Numbered from the stretch's first letter, positions 35,418 through 46,797 are shown. The stretch: 64,000 nt of DNA from Lampris incognitus (GCF_029633865.1 NC_079211.1:144618998-144682997), one strand, 5' to 3'. Numbers and translations: made by a program. Notes: generated from the letters alone by a model not told the origin.

Positions 35418-37268
35418 CACCGATCAGCCAAAACATTAAAACCACCTGCCTAGCATTGTGTAGGTCCCCCTCGTGCCGCCAAAACAGCTCCGACCCGTTG
35501 AGGCATGGACTCCACAAGACCTCTGGAGGTGTCCTCTGGTATCTGGCACCGAGACGTTAGCAGCAGATCCTTTGAGTTGCGAGGTGGGGCCTCCGTGGAT
35601 CGGACTTGTTTCTCCAGCACGTCCCGCAGATGCTCGATCGGATTGAGATCTGGGGAATTTGGAGGCCAAAGCAACATCTTGAACTCTTTGTCCTGTACCT
35701 CAAACTATTCCTGAACGATTTTTGCAGAGTGGCAGGGCTGAAAGAGGCCACTGCCATCAGGGAATACCATTGTCGTGAAGGGGTGTACTTGGGCTGCAAC
35801 AATGTTTAGGTAGGTGGTACGTTTTCAAGTTCAAGTTCAGGTACTGCTTTTGGCAGACTCCACAAGAATGTGTGGCATCACCCAGGAGACAATAATTAAA
35901 GTGTATCGGGGCCATAGTTCTCACCACACTGCTTTACGGCTGCGACACATGGACAGTTTACAAACGCCATGCAAAAACACTAAACCACTTTCACACCACA
36001 TGCCTCAGAAAACTTCTTGGCGTAAAGTGGGACGACAAGACCCCTAACACAGAGGTCCTCGCTCGCTCGAGACTGCCGAGTACACGCACCATCCTCATGC
36101 AATCACAGCTTCGTTGGGTGGGCCATGCCAGACCACCGGCTCCCAAAGAAACCGTTATATGGCGAACTCAAGCAAGGCAAACGCTCCCACGGTGGTCAAT
36201 ACAAGCGTTTCAAAGACACCTCGAAGGCTTCGTTAAAGGCCTTCACCATCAATTACGATGCATGGGGACAGAAAGCTTTGAACAGAGGAGGGTGGCGTGC
36301 AGCTGTCCGAAATGATGCAAACACATGTGAGGCTGCCAGGACTGCTGCAGCAGAGAGCCGCAGGCAGGCCAGGCCAGGCCAGGAAAGACCGTGCCAGCAA
36401 CCCTCCAGCTACTCCCACTATCCCATGCCCACACTGCCAAAGAACATTCAGGGTGCAGATTGGACTAACCAGCCATCTTCGCACCCACAGAATCCGGCCC
36501 CTACAGGATGACTAGATGGTCCTCGTCGCTGCGACGGACGAACAACGTTTTCAGGTGATATCCACATGAACGCCAGGACCTAAGGTTTCCCGGCGGAACT
36601 TGCCCACAGCATCAAACTGCCTCCGCCGGCTTGCCATCTTCCCACAGTGCATTCTGGTGCCATCTCTTCCCCAGATAAACGACGCACACGCACCTGGCCA
36701 TCCACATGATAAAGAAAACGTGATTCATCAGGTCAGGCCTTCTTCTATTGCTCCGTGGTCCAGTTCTGATGCTCACGTGCAACTTTTATTTGCTTTCGGC
36801 GGTGGACAGGGGTCATCATGGGCACTCTGACCCATCTGCGGCTACACAGCCGCAAGCTGTGATGCACTGTGTGTTGTGACAGCAATTTGAGCCCCAGTAG
36901 CTCTTCTGACGGATCGGACCATATGGGCTAGCCTTTGCACACCAACGAGCCTTGGGCGCCCATGACCCTGTCGCCGGTTCACCAGTTGTCTTTCCTTGGA
37001 CCACTTTTGGCAGGTACTGACCACTGCATAGCAGGGACACCCCACAAGACCTGCCGTTTTGGAGATGCTCTGACCCAGTCGTCTAGCCGCCGCAATTGGG
37101 CCCTCGTCAAAGTCGCTCAGATCCTTACGCTTGCCCATTTTTCCTGCTTCCAACACATCAACTTCAAGAACTGACTGTTCACTTGCTGCCTAATATATCC
37201 CACCCCTGGACAGGTGCCACTGTAACGAGATAATCAATGTTATTCGCTTACCTGTCAGTGGTTTTATT
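35418..37268 (-). pseudogene. Tc1-like transposon with decayed transposase, split by a LINE insertion
   Basis: The left terminal repeat CACCGATCAGCCAAAACATT follows a TA (35,416-35,417), the Tc1/mariner target. Minus-strand frames give the transposase in pieces. An N-terminal part with helix-turn-helix region ([35 protein letters not shown]) lies at about 36,842-37,156. A C-terminal part with WPPNSPDLNPIEHL, the motif around the third catalytic acid, lies at 35,450-35,677. The right terminal repeat is readable only as far as CAGTGGTTTTA (about 37,268) and then breaks off. A LINE 3' fragment occupies 35,828-36,544, and much of the central transposase appears deleted. Inactive. Confidence 0.9.
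35828..36544 (+). mobile_element. LINE ORF2 C-terminal fragment with a terminal C2H2 finger, nested in the Tc1 element
   Basis: Plus-strand frames encode (in two or three frames) a reverse-transcriptase tail: TTLLYGCDTWTVYKRHAK, FHTTCLRKLLGVKWDDKTPN, TILMQSQLRWVGHA, LPKKPLYGELKQGKRSHGGQ and a final CPHCQRTFRVQIGLTSHLRTH, a C2H2 zinc finger. The 9-bp ACGTTTTCA occurs at both junctions (35,819-35,827 and 36,545-36,553), and Tc1 sequence resumes on each side, so this is a clean target-site duplication. The copy is 5'-truncated and frameshifted. I do not assign the LINE clade. Confidence 0.87.
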
Positions 37269-38027
37269 AGCATACCTATTCTGCCAGCTCAGGCTCCTCA
37301 GGCAGGTCATTCAAGAGCCTGGGGGCCTGGTGGGTAAAAAAAATAAACAAATAAATAATTTAGATAATCCCTGCAGTATTTAAAGTAAATTGGGAGATGT
37401 GAAAGAAACTTTTTACTGATGCCTAAATAAAAAAAGACGTGCAGTTGTTGAAATGTGCACAGAGATAAAACCCCAAAATGAGCTCCAGATTACTTAAGGA
37501 ATGGCTTAATTTTGAAAATTAATCTCAACAAATTCTCAAGACTCCCCAAACTTTAACTATGAATTAAAACCAAACTCGGCATCAAACATTTCTCCCAATT
37601 TTCTGGCAGCTTCAAAATAGCTGACGGGCTACCGCATTAAGAACAAAATCTGATGTGTCTGGGGTTCAAATAACACTGTTGCCATGGGCAGATTACGGAA
37701 CGGGCCTACCGGGTCCAGGCCCAAGGGCTCAGGGGTCCCCTAAGCTAGAGCCTCTACGTGAAGTCGTTATTAACTCTGCATTTGTTGTCGCGTAATCAAA
37801 GGGCTTAGTCATTCATGTCAATAGCAGAGCCCCACAAGTCCCACAGACGACCTGCAGGAACCTGCAGGTGAATGTGTGTCTTAGTCAACATGCTGTTGGT
37901 GTGAAGGGTGTGTATGTGCGCTGTAAATCCTGTTGCGGTACGGGCGAATTAATCATTGTGCCGTTGGCTGGGCAGGTACACTTTTACATATCCGTACCCG
38001 GGGGCCAATCACTGTCTCACAATCTGT
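37269..38027. other. Intergenic, nothing firmly recognised
   Basis: A stretch near 37,690-37,740 (CCTACCGGGTCCAGGCCC) looks like a DNA-transposon end, but no partner end was found. Confidence 0.5.
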
Positions 38028-38318
38028 CTTGTCACCAGTGACGGCTGGTGGGGATATTGGGTGGGTGGGCTAACAAATACAGTATACCCATCTATACTTC
38101 ACACTGCAGCAACGGCAACACAACATCTGAGACACCGAGTTAGAGCAACGACACCATATACCTTGTTATAGCAAGTGCACTACAACAACACTATAGAGAA
38201 GTATAAGAATGGCCTGATGCCAAAAAACTCTCTCACACACACACCATTTGACTATTTTTCTCTGTACACATTTGCACATGTCATTTTTAACAAGAACAAC
38301 ATATGCAAGATTGACGGC

Positions 38319-38445
38319 ATGATATGCTGCATGATAGAACAGAATGATATGCTGCATGATAGAACAGAATGATATGCTGCATGATAGAACAGAATGATAT
38401 GCTGCATGATAGAACAGAATGATATGCTGCATGATAGAACAGAAT
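38319..38445. repeat. 25-bp tandem repeat, about 5 copies
   Basis: Near-perfect repetition of a 25-bp unit made of AGAATGATATGCTGCATGAT plus AGAAC. It lies near the left end of the hAT relic. Confidence 0.95.
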
Positions 38446-39589
38446 GCAGAATCATGTAGCCTACAATGTCAGGAAAGGGCTCACCACCTAAGGATGCACA
38501 ACAAAACGTGTCCCAACTGAAACGACGGCCAATAAATACCGCAACTGTTTCCATCACAACTGTTTTGCAACACATTGTGTGAAAAATGTCCCGAATAACA
38601 CAATTTGGTAAGCACGGCAAACATCACGGTCGTTATAGAAGAGAGACAAGCAGTACGGAGACAGGACAGCTAAACGTGTGTGATGGTCTTTTAAAGAGGT
38701 CTATAAGCTGGGGCCTACCTTATTTGAAGAGAAGCTCACACCGACGACCTTTCTGGGATGCAGAAGGGTTCATCCCCATGTGTTGTGGCTGCCTCGCGGG
38801 CCGCAACAGCGAAGGGACATGCAAACGGGTTTCACAATGCCGACCAGAAGTTGAGTAAAGCAAAGCAACTAAACAGTACAATGAGGTGTGGTAGTCGGGG
38901 TCAGCGGTGCACGAAAGTGCATGGGTGCCGTGATCAATGTGTGGCTGCATGTTGTCTGCGTAAAGTAAAATAAGGCAACAGAGGACAGAGAGCCGAGCTG
39001 GGTGCAGAGTTCCACACTGGCGTCTGGGCAGGCGGGCTCAATTCATCTGGAACACCGGCCGGGTGTTCCCAGTTAACCCGATGCCCCCCCCCCCCCCCCC
39101 CCGACCAAGGACCTGCAAGGAGAGACAAGACAGACAAGTACACCGCACCAAGGCTTTGGGGCCGTCGCTCCCTTGCAATTGACCTTTCGCAAAGTCCCGC
39201 CCCCCTTAGTTACTGTTGCTATGCCCGTCAAGCGTTTCAGAACTATCCAGGAAGTAGCCGGAAAACACCAAAACATGCAGGGAGAAACCAGCGCATTGTG
39301 TGGGTAAAAGTAACAGTAATGATACGTTAGCTGTGTTAGCTATCAATACTAGCTAGCAGCTAGCTTAGCTTGGAGCAGACAGGTATTGTTGTTGATTTTG
39401 GATGGATTAAGCTGGCCATGGGGTCTGCTATACTGCCAAATCTGTTGCCAACATTGCGCTTCTTGCGTTCTGGGTTTCGGGAAGGGAAAGAAAATGACAC
39501 CCCCTCCAAACTTCTCACATATCTGGTATCGGATTTGCAGATCCCAGAGGCACACCGTTTCAGCATTTTGCTGTGTGTTTGAAAGCTTG

Positions 39590-39965
39590 ACGGACCGTTG
39601 CGGAGGTAGGATTGGACACGCACCGTTCTGGGGCGGTACTTTGCGAAAAGGTCAATAGGCAGCATAGCCAGGGCGTTCGGCCTATCCTGGCCCACAGTAC
39701 TTCAGAGGAAGGATTTGATCCTCTTAGTGCACTGAAACACCTCTCTGACCCTGCAGATGTCATGGGGGTTGTGGTGACTGTTTGTGTTAATTTCAGTGTT
39801 TTCAGAGGAAGTGCTCTACAGATTGTCCTCAGGTTGTTCCCTGAGCTCATCACGCGCTGGCCTACACGTGCCACGTCGGTTGTCTCAACCATCAGCTCGC
39901 AGCCACAAATGGAAGCTGATGCAGTTGTGTTTGGGCTGTACAAAATTAGCCCGTTTAGATGCATT
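39590..39965 (-). pseudogene. hAT transposase C-terminal dimerisation domain remnant
   Basis: Minus-strand frames contain VTTTPMTSAGSERCFSAL (the hATC signature, usually P-x-S-x-A-S-E-R-x-F-S), then RSTVGQDRPNALAMLPIDLF in a neighbouring frame (usually RSTM-Q-RL--LAMLSI). The frame shift between the two pieces and the lack of upstream catalytic parts show it is dead. It fits the element orientation given by its position near the right end. Confidence 0.78.
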
Positions 39966-40138
39966 TTGTGTTTTTCTTGCGACTATTTAGCTCAGTCGCC
40001 GCTCTTAGGTTCCACCAAAATGTATAATAATCTGTTCTAAGGTGTTTTTTTTAACAATACTTTTCTCATCTTTATTGTAAAAGATAGGGAGGGCTTAGCC
40101 CTGTTAGCCCCTTTATACCAGCCGCCCCTGCTTATCAC

Positions 40139-41762
40139 TATTGCTGATTCGTCTTCATACTGCTGCAAGAATGTTTCGTGACAACCAGCATTTTATGTCG
40201 CTAAGGCAAGTTTTGAAAGTGAGACCGTTTAAAGCTGAATTCTGTGATTCCTCCAATCTGTCCCTCCCTCTGGCAGCAAACACTACAAACAAGGTGTAGC
40301 AGCCAGCCATTGTCGTTTGTGTGCTGTTGGCTCAGCAGTAAACGGTTCCCACCCCCTGTAAAAATGGCATTCTGGGACTAAAAGTAACACAGTCAGTCTC
40401 ATGTAATATGGACTACATAAAACTGTATGGGACGCCGCTCTACTGCAATATTGACGGTAGAATTGGTAATTTTGTGTCCATCAAAAGCATCACATTGTCC
40501 TCCTTCCTGTTTGAGTAGCAACATGTTCATCTTACCCAGTCAAAAAACGTCAACAGCGGTACCTATATGGAGCGTGTCGCCAGCAATGGTAAAGATGCCA
40601 GTTCGTGTTATGTAGCCTGACTCCGTGGCTAAAATAACTACCTAATAATGGAGAAAACTCCAGATGTGCAGCTTTAAGTCACCAGGCTTCACGTGTGTGC
40701 CGCTGTCATGGAACAGGGGTTTTGCGTAATACTGCAGTTATATAGATCACTTGGCCCGGTTGGAGACTGTAAAATGTAATGGGATCGAACCTTGAGGAGC
40801 TCCACGCGTCGTGAGTGCTGGAAAAAGAAGAGCATGTGCACACGGCCATGCACAGAACAAGATACCTGCCGGCGCATCATAAACACACGTGTGCACGTTC
40901 GCTCGGTTCCTCACACACAAACGACGAGAACAAGGAGGAGAAAACACTCACCGCCCTCACTCGTGTCTCTGTGTCAGTTTCTCTTTGGCGCTTAGAAATA
41001 TGAGCTTTTTTTCCCCCTGGTGTGCACTCTTCTCTCTTCCCCCGTGTGGCTTGGCCGATGCTGCAGCTCTATCAGTGGCGGTCGGGGATTGATGGGGGAG
41101 CGGCGTGCGGCGTGTTGGGACTGGCTAGTGTGTTCAGCCTGTGGACTGTGAAGGGCGAGGAGAGCTAGCACAGGCCTAGGAGGCATGTAACTGTCAGCCA
41201 CAAGGGGCGTGATTGATGGAGGGCTGTGTGTGATTAACACACCGCCGGGGCTCCGTTTCTGTGGCCATCGCTGGTGGTTTGGGCCTTGTCACACAGCGAC
41301 AGAGCGGCGCAGCCCGTTAAAGGCCCACCAGCTCCCCCGCCCCCTCGGGCGCCGTTTTTAGATGTGTGCCTCTACCTGCGGATTACGGCACCCGAGACAC
41401 GACTGCGTTAAGTTTCAGCTTTGCAGAAAAAGAAACTTCAGACTCGTTTTGCGTTGGAGCTTCAAGCCCCGACCGACTTCCCAGGAAGAAAAAAAACAAA
41501 AAAACAAAACCTTCCCTAGGCCACCACCGCCTTGAATGGCTTTTTAATTAAATTGATGGTGTGAAACCAACAAAATTCTCACCGACGGTTGGCTGTGCTC
41601 CCCGTGGTCCTAATGTGCCGGGTCTGTATTTGCAATTTCCGAATAATTATTTGCCGTTTGATTTACGCTGCTTACTTTGAATTCATATTTTAAAAGGGTT
41701 CAACAGTAGCTCTGCAGTAACTGAATACACACACATGCACACACACGCACACACACACACAT
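40139..41762. other. Intergenic, nothing recognised; (CA)n at its right edge
   Basis: No protein-like frame. A CA-rich microsatellite at about 41,727-41,762 precedes the next hAT element. Confidence 0.55.
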
Positions 41763-41770
41763 GCACACAT

Positions 41771-42728
41771 TAGGCCTGTCAGATAGCATTTGAAATTCGA
41801 ATGTACATTCGAATTATGGTAATAATATTCGAATTTGAATATGAAAATATGAAATTCGATTTTTTGTAATATATTTTTTTAATATATTTTTCCCCCTTAT
41901 TAATATTATTATTATTAATGCACACACGTTTAAATGGAAATAAATGATGGTTTCGTGAAACGTATTTTATGAAAATAAGCATAGCCTACATCCGTAGTAA
42001 AACCGGAAATTAAAAAGCTCTTGTCAGTTCCCACGCCGAGCGGGCGGGCTCATAGAACACAGGAAATGGCGGAATCCGAGAAGAACGTTGGCTGTGACCC
42101 AAGCGCTAGCACTAGCACTAGCACATCTCCTGCGAGAGTCATTCATACTCCACAACATCTGAGAAGTTACGTATGGAAATTCTTTGGGTTTTGGGCTGTT
42201 AATGGGAAAATCGAAGAGAGAACCCGTGACAGGAGTCTGAACACGTGGACGCTTTGGTTTTTCTCGCAAACCACTATTAGCACAACTTCTTATACTACTA
42301 CAGTGAGTAGGACTCTTGATTTTATTTTTTTAAGCCCCGTGGGTCATGGATAATTTACTATGCCTATGTTACTTACGGTAAATTCGTTAACACCATCTGG
42401 CCTTTTCCTAGTCAGATTTATTTTACTTGTATGTTACTTAGAGTAGGCCCTAGTTAACATCATCTGGCCTTTTCCTAGTCAGATTTATTTTATGTTTAGG
42501 GGTGCTCAACAACAGTTTTTGGACTAATATGTGCGGACAATGTGCTGGAGTTGTATGTTGTCATAAATATGCTGTTAATAAAAACACGGGCTACAATAGA
42601 CTTACTCTCTCTGTATTGATTTTTGGGGGTGATATGCAAATTCAAGGTATTCGAATGCCATTCGAACCTCAGTGTGTAATATTCGTTATTCGTTCGAGGC
42701 CTATTTTTGGCATTCGTTCACAGCTCTA
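41771..42728 (+). mobile_element. hAT-derived element keeping the start of a BED-finger transposase
   Basis: Ends TAGGCCTGTCAGATAGC and the inverse of ACAGCTCTA are flanked by GCACACAT at 41,763-41,770 and 42,729-42,736. The flanks are a CA repeat, so the match is less conclusive than usual. Subterminal ATTCGAAT motifs are abundant. A frame from the ATG at 42,066 encodes MAESEKNVGCDPSASTSTST followed by HLRSYVWKFFGFWAVNGKIE, which resembles the first part of a BED zinc finger (S-x-VW-x-F). The cysteine/histidine half of the finger and the catalytic domain are gone. Confidence 0.78.
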
Positions 42729-42736
42729 GCACACAT

Positions 42737-43517
42737 GCACACACACACACACATGCACGCACACGTGCATGCATTCAGACTCGCGGAGGAACAGTGCAGC
42801 CGCCGTCAAGGTCAGCCTGACTTTCGGTATCGACCAACTTCCACAGACGGAACTGCAGGGACCCAAAGACAACACAAATCCTGGTCTCGGAAACACAGCC
42901 TCCCACCTGACCTGTGCAACAGGACATCCACACAACCGAAACACTCGCACACACACGCACACACATTATGTATAAACACGTCCACTCGGAAAAATATCAG
43001 GAATTACTTGAGCCCCCACAGGCGGCGAACCGGCGGACGAACAAGCCCCTTCTTCAACAGCAAGATGAGGCGTGCGCTCAACCGTGTCATGTAGCTGCAT
43101 ATGGGCGTAGCAGGGCCGGCGGAGGACCGTTATCAGCCATCACACCGAGACAAACCGGGACACTTTCCCGCCTGTTGGAATACACAGATAAGAAGGTTAT
43201 ACAGCTGCAGATATCTGGCTGGTCACAGTAAGTCACTGCAGCTCCGTTCTGATATCAGCCTGCTTTTAAAGGGGCCCCACAGACTAACAAACGTTGGTGC
43301 TGGGAATTAAGATGGATGGATGCCATTGGAGAATTTCATGGTTTTTGTTTTTTTTTTGTACGGTTTTGCAGATTCTTCATCCGTCACCGTGCTCAGCGGC
43401 GTGGGGGGGAAAGGCCATCCAGAAACAACAAGCGGCTGCTTCTTTGCCAACGATCGTAATTCAGATCAAGGTGTCTGCATAACAGGGGAATGACGGGTGT
43501 TGCACACATTCTCTCTT
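42737..43517. other. Intergenic, nothing recognised
   Basis: Starts with (CA)n sequence continuing from the hAT target and holds a second short (CA)n at about 42,945-42,966. No gene-like frame. Confidence 0.5.
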
Positions 43518-43738
43518 CCGGTCAGATTCATGTTTAAATATCTCATCTCATCTCAAGCTAAGTAGGGTACTCCAGAGGTCCCTCTCCCTGGCAACGCCCT
43601 CCGGCTCCTCCTGGGGGATCCCAAGGCGTTCCCGGGCCAGAAGGGACGTGTAGTCTGTCCAGCGACTTCTGGGTCTACCCCGGGGTCTCCTCCCAGTTGC
43701 CCATGCCCGGAAAACCTCCAAAGGAAGGCGCCCAGGGG
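43518..43738 (-). repeat. Left arm of a 1.4-kb foldback, containing a LINE 3' fragment
   Basis: From CCGGTCAGATTCATGTTTAAA through TCTCATCTCATCTCAAGC to GGAAGGCGCCCAGGGGC this is a near-exact inverted copy of 44,706-44,921. The part from about 43,549 inward is the Rex3/RTE-like LINE tail seen at 22,118 (minus strand). The outer ~25 bp are not LINE sequence, yet are also present in the other arm. A perfect 12-bp hairpin (GTTTGTGGCCAG / CTGGCCACAAAC, 43,740-43,772) starts at the inner border. Confidence 0.85.
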
Positions 43739-43954
43739 CGTTTGTGGCCAGACCTCCGGACTGGCCACAAACAGAAACGGATCAATCACTCTCAGGTCCA
43801 TGCAGATGCAGATAATTGATACAACGCGGGTGCACCAACGGTTCATTTGAAACAATGTACTCACATTAGCAGACGGTGTCTTGGGTAATGGGGCGCCACC
43901 TCTCAACGCACTCGTTACATTACACGAGGAACATCTTCAGGAGGACCGCACAGT

Positions 43955-44235
43955 CCGTTCGAATCCCCGTGCAGAAGCCAGATGTGGGTATGTCTCCTGG
44001 TCGCCGCACTAGCGCCTCCTCTGGTCGGTCGGGGTGCCTGTTCGGGGGGGGGGGGTAGCGTGATCCTCCCATACGCTACATCCCCCTGGTGAAACTCCTC
44101 ACTGTCAGGTGAAAAGCAGCGGCTGGCGACTCCACATGTATGGGAGGAGGCATGTGGTAGTCTGCAGCCCTCCCCGGATCGGCAGAGGGGGTGGAGCAGC
44201 GACCGGGTACAACTGGGGGGCAAAAGAGGGGGGGG
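43955..44235 (+). mobile_element. SINE family A, head deleted, inside the foldback loop
   Basis: Starts at CGTTCGAATCCCCGTG (B-box), then jumps to GCAGAAGCCAGATGTGGG, so A-box and part of the body are lost. Middle and tail landmarks are intact. Confidence 0.82.
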
Positions 44236-44619
44236 GAAAGCTACACAAAAACAAAAAAAACAGCTTTATGTAACACATTTGCTTCACAAAATGATACACA
44301 AGAATATTTGTTAAACAATAATAACCTCTTACAGACCACAGGAAGCCAATCGGCTCATCTGGACACGTTTCTTTGGAGAACTGATCCACCTTTCTGTGGT
44401 TATGAGCCTGCATAAAGACATCTCTTAAAGACTTTTTTGTGTGTGCCTGCGCTCTACTCGGCAGCGCAGCCTGATTTCTGCCCCACGAGAGACGCTCTCA
44501 GAACAACATTTGATTCTGAAATCATGTTTAAACATCACCCCCATGGATCCACCACCTGCGGGGATGAGCGTCGGGGTAGGGTGCCATGCGGGCCGGGCGG
44601 CAGGCAAAGGCGGGGACCA

Positions 44620-44921
44620 AGGCATGCTGACCTCCGGCCGGTTCAGGAGGACCAACTGGGAGGAGACCCCGGGGTGGTCCGTGGTTCGGGCATCCGATTA
44701 GGATGCCCCCTGGGCGCCTTCCTTCGGAGGTTTTCCGGGCAACTGGGAGGAGATCCTGGGGTAGACCCAGAAGTCGCTGGACAGACTACACGTCCCTTCT
44801 GGCCCGGGAACGCCTTGGGATCCCCCAGGAGGAGCCGGAGGGCGTTGCCGGGGAGAGGGACCTCTGGAGTACCCTACTTAGCTTGAGATGAGATGAGCTA
44901 TTTAAACGTGAATCTGACCGG
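44620..44921 (+). repeat. Right arm of the foldback, LINE 3' fragment (plus strand)
   Basis: Plus-strand Rex3/RTE-like tail motifs (FRRTNWEETPG, then frameshifted RLHVPSGPGTPW-like) end in CTTGAGATGAGATGAG. TTTAAACGTGAATCTGACCGG follows, and is also the outer part of the left arm. The inverted match with the left arm covers about 44,706-44,921. Confidence 0.82.
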
Positions 44922-45973
44922 ATAGCTGATATAACAAGCCCGGGGACACCATGTCAAACGTTGATGTGAGCACATGGCTCCCTCCCGAGAGCTCAGGACC
45001 CGACGTTTCACCGTTTCAACCAGAAACACAAACTCTTGGCCACACTTGGGGGTTTACGCCTCGCCCGGATCACCAGAATACCCACTTTATCACACGCGGG
45101 CCATATTGTCAAGCCGAGAACGAGCGCGCTCGGCTGAAGATAAGGTTACACCTCGGCACATTATCTGCTGAAATACGGCCCTGTCAACAGGCATAAATAG
45201 TGGCTACACAGGATGTCTCGCTCCACGGCACCTCCGCCGGCCTATAAATCGGCTCGACGCGTTGGTAAGCCGCTACCTCAAATGTATTTCTAAATGTTAT
45301 TGCCCCGCGATGCCGCCCCCATAACCACTCCCGAGCTGTCAGCACATCGCTCCCACAGTAAGGAGCGAGCCGCCGCCGCAGCAGAGTTATGACCCGGAGG
45401 CCCTGTGCTGGGTTCGAACATCAAGCCGCCTGTTCAGTCACGCCTGCGTGGGCTCCCTCTCTGACCCGACTTCATCAACAGGAAACGGCCCGCTCTTGAC
45501 GCCGGGCCCGGAGGGCTTTTAACATTAAAAAATGATCCGCGAGGATGAGCTGATTTCAATCTGCATCTGATGAAACTGAGAAGAAATACCCCCCTCGCTC
45601 CCCCTCCCCCTCCCCCCCCCCAACAGGAAACCCAAATAAAGCCTCGTGCACAGATGAGCGGCTGCAACTTGCAAAAGGATTCGTCATTCACAAATGTCAA
45701 GAGACGCCGCCGTCGGTTTCGGGCCGGTTTGCCCCTGGACCAACGCCATATAATCCCGACGGAGTCTGCCATGACAGCCAGCATGTTTTTAATTGCCGCT
45801 CAGCCAGAGAATTAATCTCGCTTCCTTCCATGTTAATGGCAATTTCACTTTATTTGGACTGGTTTATAGAGTCGTTCCTTTTTGCCTTCTGTATTTAGGA
45901 GGATTAATGAGATTCTACCTGGCATAACGCAGCTGAACACATCCAACTCAAGTTAAAAGTGCAAAACTGATCA
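44922..45973. other. Intergenic, nothing recognised
   Basis: No known protein or element. A C-rich tract lies at 45,590-45,621. Confidence 0.5.
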
Positions 45974-46387
45974 GGCGTCCGGGTGGCGTGGCGGTCTATT
46001 CCGTTGCCTGCCAACACGGGGCTCGCCGGTTCGAATCCCTGTTTCACCTCCGGCTTGGCGTCCCTACAGACACAATCGGTTGTGTCTGCAGGTGGGAAGC
46101 TGGATGTGGGTATGTGTTCTGGTCGCTGCACTAGCGCCTCCTCTGGTCGATCGAGGCGCCTGTTTGGGGGCAGAACTGGAGGGAATAGCGTGATCCTCCC
46201 ACGCACTACGTCCCCCTGGTGAAACTCCTCACTGTCGGGTGGAAAGAAGCGGCTGGCGACTCCACATGTATGGGAGGAGGCATGTGGTAGTCTGCAGCCC
46301 TCCCCGGCTCGGCGGCGGGGTGGAGCAGCAACCGGGACGGCTCGGAAGAGTGGGGTAATTGGCCGGGTACAACTTGGGAGAGAAAGG
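45974..46387 (+). mobile_element. SINE family A (near full length), tail-to-tail with the next copy
   Basis: Head GGCGTCCGGGTGGCGTGGCGG, B-box GGTTCGAATCCC, complete body, GGTACAACTTGGGAGAGAAAGG tail. The adjacent minus-strand copy starts 85 bp further on. Confidence 0.9.
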
Positions 46388-46472
46388 AGTGAAAAAACTA
46401 AAACTAAAACTAAGGGGAAAAAAGTGCAACACTGAAACTACAGATTGGGTTGAGACGATGTCTTTTTGGGGG

Positions 46473-46777
46473 GAGGGGGATTTTTCCCGCCTTTTGGAGT
46501 CGCCTGCCGCTTCTTTTCACCTGACAGTGAGGAGTTTCACCGGGGGGGGGGGACGTAGCACACGGGAGGATCACGCTATTCCCCCCCAGTTCCCCCTCCC
46601 CCCTGAACAGGCGCCCCAACCGACCAGAGGAGGCGCTAGAGCAGTGTCCAGGACACATACCCACATCCGGCTTCCCACCCGCAGACACAGCCAATTGTGT
46701 CAAGCCGGAGGTAACACGGGGATTCGAACCGGCGATCCCCGTGTTGGCAGGCAACGGAATAGGCCGCTGCGCTCCCC
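46473..46777 (-). mobile_element. SINE family A, minus strand, 3'-truncated, with ~20-bp target duplication
   Basis: It reads in reverse from GGAGTCGCCTGCCGCTTC to the head CGCAGCGGCCTATTCC. Both sides carry AGACGATGTC(T/A)TTTTGGGGG (46,453-46,472 and 46,778-46,797), a 20-bp target-site duplication with one mismatch. The tail half of the SINE is missing, which shows that a shortened form was inserted or formed during insertion. Confidence 0.9.
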
Positions 46778-46797
46778 AGACGATGTCATTTTGGGGG

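Larger units (their letters stand above)
38036..40130 (-). mobile_element. hAT transposon relic, 2.1 kb, with transposase remnants
   Basis: Ends CAGTGACGGCTGGT and ACCAGCCGCCCCTG are inverted copies, flanked by CTTGTCAC (38,028-38,035) and CTTATCAC (40,131-40,138), an 8-bp duplication with one mismatch. The termini resemble those of the elements at 8,030 and 49,679 (CAGTGGCGGCTGGT), so these may be internally deleted relatives. It contains a minus-strand hAT C-terminal domain remnant and a 25-bp tandem repeat. Confidence 0.88.

Noticed and set aside
37680..37745. Possible DNA-transposon end (ACCGGGTCCAGGCCCAAGGG)
   Set aside because: No inverted partner or target duplication could be found.
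38319..38445. Regular 25-bp direct repeats as a CRISPR array
   Set aside because: Units are contiguous without spacers, and the context is a eukaryotic transposon.
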